Source: Dipodascopsis uninucleata var. uninucleata (Eukaryota; Ascomycota; Lipomycetes; Lipomycetales; Lipomycetaceae). From it: a stretch of DNA of 64,000 nucleotides. Under the pieces are notes generated by a model, which worked only from the letters and a program-made list of their open reading frames with translations, had not been told where the DNA came from and made no database searches. Positions 1-8,800 of the stretch are shown here, in pieces (the stretch's first letter is position 1; each line of letters starts with the position of its first letter). Where the stretch lies: the NCBI GenBank assembly GCA_030568195.1, contig JAJLTO010000006.1, positions 186,001 to 250,000 on the forward strand, given 5' to 3'. The position numbers and the translations under genes are program-made.

Positions 1-437
1 AATCAAGTCAGTACTATAATGAAGTTAGATCTATTAACAGATAAACTGCACGCACCTTCTGCGAATTAACTGCTCTCTTTAGCTTTGCGAAATCGCTAGC
101 AGGATCTACTTTTCCTAAAAAGATGGACTTGTATTGGTTCATGCGTAAAACCGCAGTTAGTATGATTACTGAACGCGACCATATGTCATCAACACAATAA
201 GAAAAAAGTGCTACATATCTGCATTGGCGAAAAGTAATGTCGGATCATCATAAGGAATAACAGATGAGCTCGGAACGAAGGTATGTCCGCGCTTGGTTAC
301 GAAATAATCTAAGAATGTGGAGCGCACCTAGATTTAGCGGAATCCATCCGCGTTAGTAGTCTGCGAGGCCAACACACTTTCTGAGCGCTAAGCCAACAAC
401 CAACCTTTGATGCGGGCCAATCTGACGGATTTGGCAT
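1..437 (-). CDS. ALA1: Alanyl-tRNA synthetase, N-terminal part (runs off left edge)
   Basis: Charges tRNA-Ala with alanine; in most eukaryotes one gene serves cytosol and mitochondria. Three exons are visible: 437..405 ([11 protein letters not shown]), 327..219 and 144..56. Joined, they read RSTFLDYF, then [19 protein letters not shown], then [17 protein letters not shown] and [13 protein letters not shown], which is the class II AlaRS N-terminus including motif 1. The reading frame is continuous across both introns. A donor GTGCGTGC follows at 55, and the rest of the gene lies outside the window. Intron 1 is GT-AG; intron 2 is AT-AC (see separate entry). The ATG at 437 gives a cytosolic-looking start; an in-frame ATG-less extension lies upstream. 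Family identity is secure; the exon ends are inferred from conservation. Confidence 0.93.
145..218 (-). other. AT-AC intron of ALA1 with U2-type branch site
   Basis: Read on the minus strand this 74-nt intron starts ATATGTAG and ends GGTTTTAC. A TACTAAC branch box sits at 162..156, with the branch A about 12 nt from the end. No AG occurs between the branch box and the conserved exon sequence. Removing it joins GCAG to GCATGAAC and gives NAGMNQ, the invariant AlaRS motif; leaving it in hits TAG at once. The donor is a GTATGT-like site whose first base is A, so it looks like a U2-dependent AT-AC intron rather than a U12 one (donor ATATCCTT). Confidence 0.8.
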
Positions 438-563
438 TTTCAATCGTTCAGTCTCAATTGAATATAATCGATACTGATTATAGCCCTGGAAAAGCTTCTG
501 AAATCTGACTGAAATGCAGTCTATATTAAAGACAAGCGCAGACCTAACACAAATAACTATTAG
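438..563 (-). other. In-frame ATG-less 5' extension of ALA1, possible mitochondrial presequence
   Basis: From the in-frame TGA at 566..564 down to the ATG at 437 there are 42 sense codons and no ATG. The downstream part reads SVRFQKLFQGYNQYRLYS followed by IETERLK. It is rich in Arg, Lys, Gln, Tyr and Ser with no acid until after RLYS, which resembles an R-x-Y/S mitochondrial cleavage motif. Near-cognate codons (ATA, ATT) are available as starts. In budding yeast ALA1 the mitochondrial form starts at ACG codons upstream of the AUG. The presequence role here is inference. Confidence 0.45.
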
Positions 564-1582
564 TCACTAACTCATATTCTCCAACACATAGCAGATCTCT
601 AAAGTTGCTATACTAGGCTTATTCAAAGCAAATATATACATAGAAATCCAAATTCATTCTTCCTGATCGTACCTTTTATAGTATCGAGGTATAGTTGTCA
701 AAAGTAGCGTATGATTGAGTCTAAAGAAGCTCTCTTTGCTCATTCAGTCCCGGTTTTGCCTTTCTAAAACTATTCAAAAAATTATTTTAACATATTAATT
801 TTTAAACAGCTCGTATTTAAACCTAACCCTGGTTATTATCGGGCTGTTGTGGATATTAGGGTGGATAGACGCGCGACTATGTCGGCGATTCGGTCTAAGA
901 AATAAGGATTACAGTATATGGCGATCGATATTCTTGAAATTGTAATGAAAATATTTTCTTACTTTATTCATAAGAGAACCAATTTCTTTTTTATAAATAT
1001 TGATATCGAAAGTATTATCTGCATCATATTGAGATCATGATCATCCCAGGAGTTCGCTTCGGCCAAACAGCCGTTGGTGTATTAGGGTATAATAGCGAGC
1101 TGTCGTATCTAAATTAAAGATCGTCTAGTATGTTCTGTAAGTGTCATCAGTTATATTAAACACGATATAATACAACAGAACCAGAAGCTTTTTTTAAGAA
1201 AGATTAATTTGTATATAGTATAATAGCGAAACAGGCTGTCAGAATAGTCAACATCAATCCCATATATCTTGAAAAAGAACAGAGAGCAGGAAAAGAACAA
1301 AATCAGTGACTGCATTTCTGCGGAAGTTGGTGTCGAACACTGGCTATTCACAGGAAAATCATGATCATCCCCATAGATCAAATTGGCGCAACTCACGTCC
1401 TTTGTCTAGTATACAAATAATTTACGTCTAATTGTAATATTATATTATCAATTCTAATTAGCCAAAAGAAATAGCAGGATCTAAAGTCACGGCGTAGACC
1501 TGTGATAGATACTGGCTAAGGAATAGAGAAGCATCGCGTTTTCGGAAGCTGTGTCAATACAGATAGGATAAAAGTAACAGCA
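564..1582. other. Intergenic region, head-to-head promoters
   Basis: About 1 kb between the divergent ALA1 and the acidic unknown gene at 1583. It is AT-rich, with no convincing exon, tRNA or repeat; the only longer frame (81 codons, minus strand, 1396..1151) has no recognisable family. It probably holds both promoters. Confidence 0.5.
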
Positions 1583-2467
1583 ATGATCCAACAGGCGGCA
1601 ACATCTGCCTTAAAGAGACAGAGGACTCCCTTCGACGAATCATATACGCACCCGCACTCGAGATCAAAGAAGAGACTTATAGACTCATTTACAAAGCTAT
1701 CACTCGGTAAGTGTATATTACGCTCATATTGTGCCTTAAGGAAGTTCTACCGGCTAACATGATTCGGAGTTTTGATAGAAGCCGACAGAAAATTAGAGTC
1801 CAACGATAACAAACACAAGTACGATGGAGCCTACAAACATAAACATAATTTCAATGAAGAGAACCAACTTCGCAGGAATGAGAGCCCTTTGCGTGTACAT
1901 AAATCAAAACATAAAGAGCCTATATTAGGATATGATTACTGGGATCGAAGCAAATCAAAGGATAGTGTGGGGTCGTTGACCTACAGTGACACATCCGATA
2001 GAATGGACACTGGCGGGCCTGACACAATATTCGTCTCGACGCTTAGTTCTTCTGAAGATGAAGATGATGAAGATGAGAATGATGGCCAGAAAAAAATTGT
2101 TTTCGTACCAGACATTGAAAAGAAGTTAATGGAAATACCATATTCATTTCTCCAGAATTCGAGCAGAAAAAACTCTTCCTTAGCTTTTCCGTTGGACTAT
2201 CATCCTCTTCCTGGTCCCGAGCAGGAAACAAGTGTGGTTTTGTACAAACCTAAGGAGCAAGTAATTACCGAGTCTCTTACGCGGCATATGAATGACCGAA
2301 ATTATGACAAAAGCAATATTCTTAGAAATATCTATGCGAAGGAAGGTGGTGATTGGAACAACCGTGATAACTCTAAGAATTTCTCTCTACCGGACGACGA
2401 AGAAAGTTGGGGTGACGACGAGAAAGATAATGCAAAGACTGATACAGATAATATGGAATTGGATTAG
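1583..2467 (+). CDS. Unknown acidic, Ser/Asp-rich protein
   Basis: Two exons: 1583..1706 (MIQQAATSALKRQRTPF, basic N-terminus) and 1779..2467, split by a GTAAGT...TAG intron of phase 1 that keeps the frame. The product is about 270 residues, hydrophilic, with no membrane segment. The N-terminal third is basic (Lys, Arg and His clusters), followed by an acidic SSSEDEDDEDEND stretch. Next comes KIVFVPDIEKKLMEIPYSFL, and a little later SVVLYKP, which look like ordered short motifs in an otherwise disordered chain. The C-terminus is again acidic (DDEESWGDDEKD). I do not recognise the family. The basic-acidic layout suggests a nuclear or RNA/chromatin-associated protein, but that is only a guess. 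Confidence 0.7.
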
Positions 2468-2846
2468 ATACAGTTATTTGCCAAATAAGCCGAATTTGCT
2501 TTTATATTGTATGTTCTGTTAGCTGGATAAATTGCGAAGGATTGACGTGCAAACGCAGTTTTTGAAGTATAATAAATAACAAGCAAATATAAACACAATA
2601 CAAAAAACTCCAAAATACACCACAAACAGAGGGAAAAATATGCTATATCATATCGACCAAACAGAATGAATAATAGTCAAAATTGAGGTTCGTTAAATAT
2701 TGTGGTTGCGTCGGAGAATTATTATTTTAAGTAGAAATGAAAAATATGGCATCAATAATCTGTGCCAGGTAATTTGTATCTATAAGATTATAGACTCTAA
2801 TACTATCTTTCTAGTAGTTATATTGTATACTGAGTAAAAGTCAGGC
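2468..2846. other. Convergent 3' intergenic region
   Basis: AT-rich spacer between the stop of the acidic unknown gene and the stop of the Rcr gene on the other strand. It presumably holds both 3' UTRs and polyadenylation signals (several AATAAA-like words near 2570). Nothing else is seen. Confidence 0.5.
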
Positions 2847-3716
2847 TTAGCGCCTCGTCATGTCTTGTAAACCTGCGCTGTTGTCACCAGGACTGTTCGA
2901 GCTCGACGAGACGTTGCTGCCCGAACCAGCAGCAGTAACATTTGTATCATTATGTTGATAGTAGCCGTAGTGACGCTCCTCCTCTAACAGTGCAGAATCT
3001 GGAGATGATACGTGAGAGGGATCTTTATAGTCACCATGGGAATACTGAGGTGGAGCTGGATATCTTGGATCGTACGCAGGAGGCTACATATAGTTGTCAG
3101 TATGCAATTTCAGCTATCGATCACAGCTGTCATAACTGTAAATCTACTTACTGGTGGCATCATGTCTGCTGTATTAGTGTTCAATGTGCTAAGAGGATAC
3201 GCAGGATAGGTAGTTACCTGTTCACGATATAAGTTTCCAGGAGGTTGGGCTCGTGGATAACTCCTGTTGTTCACTAGCCACTTTAGGGAGAAAGTAAATG
3301 TCAGTGGACCATTGCCAATCGGTCGTTTCATATAAACAAGCAGACAGAAAACAAAAGATAGATGGTAGTCTTACAGCATGATATCGCAGGGGTGGCAATC
3401 CACGATCAATTCGTCTCTTAGCATGAAAGTAACTAATAACCAAGAAAAAAGCTGCGCCCAGAACTATTCCTCCTACAATTCTATATTCCTCAGTCAGTAC
3501 TTTTCACGTTTGTAATCCACATCGATTATCATAGCTCTCTAATCGTAGTCAAACATTTTCCATGTAACTTACGCCCATTTGGTTTCCCATATGCTGCCAT
3601 ATGTAGGCCTAAAATATAGTTAGTAAATACAAATATCCTCTTTAAATAAAAAGTGGAGAAAATAGACCGCTAAAGCCTGCAGTTTACCAGTAGTTTTGTC
3701 GCCTTTCGATCACCAT
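2847..3716 (-). CDS. Rcr family single-pass membrane protein (Congo red resistance, chitin regulation)
   Basis: Rcr1/Rcr2-type proteins sit in ER, vacuole or endosome membranes and bind Rsp5-type ubiquitin ligases through PPxY motifs; yeast Rcr1 limits chitin deposition. Five small exons (3716..3688, 3608..3573, 3480..3375, 3280..3152, 3083..2847) join in frame to 178 residues. A short Tyr/Trp-rich lumenal part precedes one membrane segment (AIVGGIVLGAAFFLVISYF). Then come HAKRRIDRGLPPLRYHAWL, the Rcr signature, and a Pro/Tyr-rich tail with PPAY and PPQY motifs at the last exon junction. The C-terminus is Ser/Asn-rich. Family call is strong; the direct ligase partner is inference from the PPxY motifs. 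Confidence 0.85.
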
Positions 3717-4296
3717 TCTTCTCTAAAATAGTGGACAGAATACACTTTATTTCTATTACTTTATATAACAGTGAAACCCTCCACACAGAGATCCCTTGAT
3801 ATCAAGGAAGCGTGATTAGAGAAAAAAAATTAACTGAAATCCCTGCTTGTTGACAAATCTAGTATTGATTTTGGTTTCTATTATAAATGATATCAGGAAT
3901 TTTTGGCTCCAGACTGAAAGTGGTTCTTATGCGGCTTACCCATAATAGCAACGGTAGTTCGAAAGCTAATACTCGCCCGGTTCGTCCGTTAAAGTTGTAT
4001 ATTTTACAGTCTGTCATATAATACTCTTAACGCATGCAATAAGAACTATATATAAGGAAAAAAAATAATATAGAATATAAAGCCGTTAATTAATAGCAAG
4101 AAGTAACTGATATTATTATACAAATGAACTACATCCTATAAGCCACGGGCACACCTAAGTAAGTACCAATAGTGCTATTATTACTACATTACATGCAAAC
4201 CTCATTTAATACAGTCCAATAAAAAAGAAAAGAATACTCGGTCTACGGCATTCCTGTAGAAATTGTACAAGTATGTGTTGATGAGTATTGGCGATA
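3717..4296. other. Intergenic region upstream of the Rcr gene
   Basis: AT-rich 580-bp spacer between the start of the Rcr gene and the stop of the GPALPP gene, both on the minus strand. It should hold the Rcr promoter and the GPALPP 3' UTR. No tRNA, repeat or exon is seen. Confidence 0.45.
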
Positions 4297-5417
4297 TTAT
4301 ACAAAACCTCCATCGGAAAATTTAGAGTCAATAGATCCAGCACGCTTCGCCATTTCTTGTAGCTTAGACGAACTAAGAATCTTACCGCCAGACGCAATAT
4401 CCTTCTGATAATCAAAAGGACGTTTACTAGGATCGTCTATTAATGACTCGTTTCCGGAGCCACTTTTATTTTTTCTTTCCTGATAGGTTTCCAATAATGA
4501 CTTGCCTCGGTTTCGTTCCTATTAGCCGTATCATTGTCAGCATATCAATTACGAGCACCCATGCTGATATCCCAGAGAGAAAGTAGGAAAATATGTAAGT
4601 ATAAAGAGAAAGGACTTACTGTATATTCTTCGACAAGTTTAGCTGTCTCTGCATTTTTCCTATCCAATCTTGCATTCCTTCTACTAGCATCTTCGTCACT
4701 AGCCCTGTTACGTAGTCCCATCATCTCCTCGCTGAGACGCTTCTTTCGTTCACTCTCCGTTTCAAGCCATGAAGTATCAGCACCATGTTTAGCACCTATT
4801 GACGACCCCGCTGCTCGTCCGGATAAAAACTTTTTATTGCGGAGCTTTGTAGGATCGATCTGTCCCGTATGTCCTTCAGGTGGAGGAACAAGCATCCACT
4901 CCTCACGCTTGCTTTTGTAGCTCTTTGAGGCAGCTAGCATTTTGTCTCGCTCTTCTATGAGAGCCATCCGTGCCTCTGCTTCACGTTCTTCTTGTTCCTA
5001 TAGACAAATTACATGAGAACTGACTTCACACTACGCGAGACTTGAAATTTTACTCACCTCATCGAAATTCTTGGGTATTGAGGGTCCGAAATCGTCTTCA
5101 GACGATGATTCGTTCTCATCTTCGACATCAGACTCCACCGACTGGGCTAATGTTGCTCTATTCAACGTATCTGCGGTCTGTGTAATAGACCGTGAAGGGC
5201 CCAAATATGGCGAGCTCTTGTTATCATGCTCATCACTTTGTTCTTCTGTCGATGCTGTCTCTTTTTCTATACCTTCAACAGGCGAAGATTTCTGCATTCG
5301 AGCTCGCCTTGCAGCAAGAAGATGCGGAGGAAGATCAGGTCCTATTCTGCCTGTATATTTTTTAGTACCTATTCAGAGCATGCATTTGCTTCTTTCCAAT
5401 AGTTGCTTACCTGACAT
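4297..5417 (-). CDS. GPALPP-motif protein (DUF3752)
   Basis: Conserved nuclear protein of unknown role (human GPALPP1). The first exon is only ATGTCAG; the next reads RIGPDLPPHLLAARRARMQ, a GPxLPP motif. An acidic Ser-rich linker follows, then DFGPSIPKNFDE, a degenerate second motif. The DUF3752 core follows: EEREAEARMALIEERDKML, EWMLVPPPEGHTG, NKKFLSGRAA, DTSWLETESERKKR, and a charged helical stretch. The last exon gives NRGKSLLETYQERKNKSGSG and a C-terminus at GGFV. The Trp-Leu 'DTSWLET' and 'RGKSLLE' blocks fix the family. Introns are short and in frame. It is divergent to VPS8, 432 bp away. Confidence 0.88.
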
Positions 5418-5849
5418 CATACATAAGACATATGGAGATATCCGAGTCTCCTCTCACTAGTTCTACAGTATAGCAAAATAAAGGTTCTACTTCCAATCAC
5501 CTTCAATATCAAATACTATATACAATATACTATTTCCTCGTAAAGAAAAGGCGATGTCCGTTAATTTTGTCAATATAAAGAAAGAGAAATTTGCAGATTT
5601 TCTAAATATCGCATTTTCCCGAAACACATAGTAAACATTAAAATCTGGATTGTTTTCCTCTGTATTACATATTCCCACCTTCAGCCCTCATAACACCAAA
5701 TGAAAGCCACAAAAATATTACCCAGCAGTCTCAATCATGAATAAAAGAAGAATCCGAACGATCATATCATTTTGTTAATTGCTTTACAGGTTCATCTTAT
5801 CGACATTTTTTTTTAGAGATACACGGACGAGAGACTCCGATAACTAAAT
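5418..5849. promoter_or_regulatory. Divergent promoter region, GPALPP gene and VPS8
   Basis: 432 bp between two divergent start codons, AT-rich, with a T-run just before the VPS8 start. No specific binding motif could be assigned. A 63-codon frame at 5678..5487 has no recognisable product. Confidence 0.5.
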
Positions 5850-8800
5850 ATGTCGTCATCAGATATCCAATCGCCTCCTCTACGGCCATTCGACCAGCGA
5901 TTTCATACTCGATTGCAGTCTCCCGCATACTCATTGCGTTCATCCTCACCATCACCATCATTACCAAGGTCAAAAATTTCGTCCATTTCGATAAGCGCTG
6001 ATGATGCTTTCGATAGGCTACCAAGCGACAACAAGCTACCATGGGAAGTGGTTCGGTGGTCTAAGCTGCGAAAGCTATCTAGCCAGGTGTATTCCGAGTC
6101 GAGTAAGCAGCAGTTCGGTTCGCCTACTTGCATGGCAGCTACATCTTTAATAGCAGTAGGAACAACTAAAGGATATGCTTTAATATTTGATTATAACCAG
6201 ACTCTGATCTGCGCAATTGGATCTAATCTGAATATGTCAGAGGCTGGCGCCGTTACGGCAATCGCCTTTTCTGCAGACCATACTTACGTCGCTACTGGTC
6301 ATGAACACGGCTATATTAATGTTTGGCATGTTAAACGACCGCTTGCACCACGATTCTCTGTTCCTCCTATTGATGGGCCAAAGTCAAACAAGGACGGTCA
6401 TATGCCGGATGCCAAAATTTTGCATATCGGTTTCATGGCCAAGAGACATTCTATTGTTGCTAGCGCAGACAATAGAGGAATGGCCTTTTACCACGTCAGC
6501 ACACGACAGTTGGTTCAAAAGTCTGTTCACTCGATCAGAATCATGGGAAGGAGCCCAAATAGCAAGTTTTCGAAAGCATCATCTCATAGACAGAAAAAAG
6601 CTACCTCAGTTCTTGCTTTTGCGCCGATCCCAGCCAGCGGTCAATCGCATCCAACTGAAGCTCGCGGATTGATTGCTTTGATGACACCTCATATCTTAGT
6701 TATCATTTCAACAAATCCCACGGCTCAGACGCAGTATAAGGCAACCCGTCCGAAGAATGTTGCTGATATTCTAGGTCTTACTGGATGCCTTGACTGGCTT
6801 GGTGCATTGCAAACTAAGGATCCTTACTCAGAGAAATCACATGCTATGCATAACTCAAATCCTCAGCTCGCCTATTGCTGGTCAAATGTCTTGACCATTT
6901 TAGAAGTAGGAATAGCCCAACCAGATAAAAAAGAAGGCTCAGGAAGCGGGAATTCGAATACTATACATCATTTAATGTTTACTCAAACAAAGCAGTTTGT
7001 TGCTGACGAAGCAATCGTCAGTGTAAGATGGCTGAACTCACAGATCATCGTACTGGTTACTATTACTCAACGACTGCTCGTAGTGAATGAGTGTTCTATG
7101 AAGGTCACTGAGTCTGTGGATCTCGTGCCAAGACAGATAATGCATCATGATTACTTTTCGGATCAGCTAAATGATCTTGTAATCACTGCTGGTGATGGCG
7201 GTGATCATTATGCCACGATACCAGATGCATTTTTTAATAGTTTCAAGACGTTCAAGGGAAGAATATTCTTATTAGGGAGTTATGAGTTTGCTGTGGGCCA
7301 CCTTTCAGGTTGGACGGAAAGATTGGTAGCATTGATGGAGGCAGAAAAATTCGTAGATGCAATAAAGTTAGTGACGAAATATTATACGGGAGAGACGGAT
7401 CAAATCACCATAGGACTACCAGAGCAGGACGACGTCAGACATGCATTGATTCTTAATCGACTCGTTGACATGGTTCTTCAAGCTCTACAGTACTCTTTAA
7501 GTGATAGTGGAAGCACTACTCCTACTACGCCTGTAAATACGTCAGCATTAGATGGCAATAATGAGTCCGACGAGGATTCACATTATATTGCTATTGCTGA
7601 ATTAGCAGACGCTTGCTTTGAAGCTTTGTATGCTGCAGACGCGCTTGATGTTCTTTTTGACTCTGTCTATGAGTGTTTTGAGGAGGCTAATTTACGAGGC
7701 ATTTATTTTGAAGCACTAGAACCATATATCCTAACAGAGCGAATCGTTTCTCTTCCACCAATTATTGTTAAAGAGCTTATTAATATATATGCATCACTTG
7801 CTCTCAATGAGAGACTCGAAGAAATGATTTGCCACATGGATACTTCGAATATTGATATAGATCAGGTTACAACACTATGTCGTCAATTCAAGCTATATGA
7901 TGCACTGATTTATGTTTGGAATCAGTCTTTGGATGATTTTATTGCTCCTATGGCAGATTTTGTCGCAATGATCAGCTCATATTTTTCGGCGGTCAAGGAT
8001 GAAGACGCGTCCGAAGACGATAAGCTGGACTTTGATGTTCTGCGTCAAAACATTTCAAAAGTGTATGTATATCTATCGTACATTTTCACTGGTCGTATAT
8101 ACCCAACTGGTCAGTATTTCGATGATGAGTATCAATCTACTGCTGCGAAAGCTGCGTTGTACTACTTTTTATTTCTGGGAACGACGATTAAATGGCCTCG
8201 CCAAGATGGAACTATCATTCATACTGTATCTGAGACGGAAGTAGAACCATCATTTCCTTATTTAAGATTGTTACTTAAATACGATGCTCCTGCATTGGTT
8301 GCAACCATGAACGAGGCATTTGAAGACATGTTCTTTAATGATTCTGGAGAAGATGAGTTGGACTTTGACGATACCGATGATATGATTTTTGGTCGTTCAA
8401 TTAATCGGCAATATATTATAAATATTCTTCTGGAACTCTTAGGGTCAGATTTTTCTTCTAGGGAGACAATTTATTTGGATATGTTCATTGCTCGAAATAT
8501 TGCTAAGTATCCACAATTCATACAACTAGATGATGATCTTATGAAGTCTGTTCTAAACAGACTATGTGATCCTCCTAGCGCGGAGATTTCTGATGATTGT
8601 CAACTTAGTGTCGAATATCTTCTATCTGTTTATAAACCTAAGAATACTGAAGATTTAATTGATACATTCATCCAAGTTCGATATTATCGAGTCCTTAAGT
8701 GGATATTTAGAACTTCGAAAGATTATGCTCGTCTAATTGAAGTTTACTTTGCTGATGATACGTCGGGTTCGATTAAAACTTATGGTAGCCGGGACGAAGT

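Noticed and set aside
145-218. U12-type (minor spliceosome) classification of the ALA1 AT-AC intron.
   Set aside because: The donor is ATATGTAG rather than ATATCCTT and the branch is TACTAAC rather than TCCTTAAC, so a U2-type AT-AC intron fits better.
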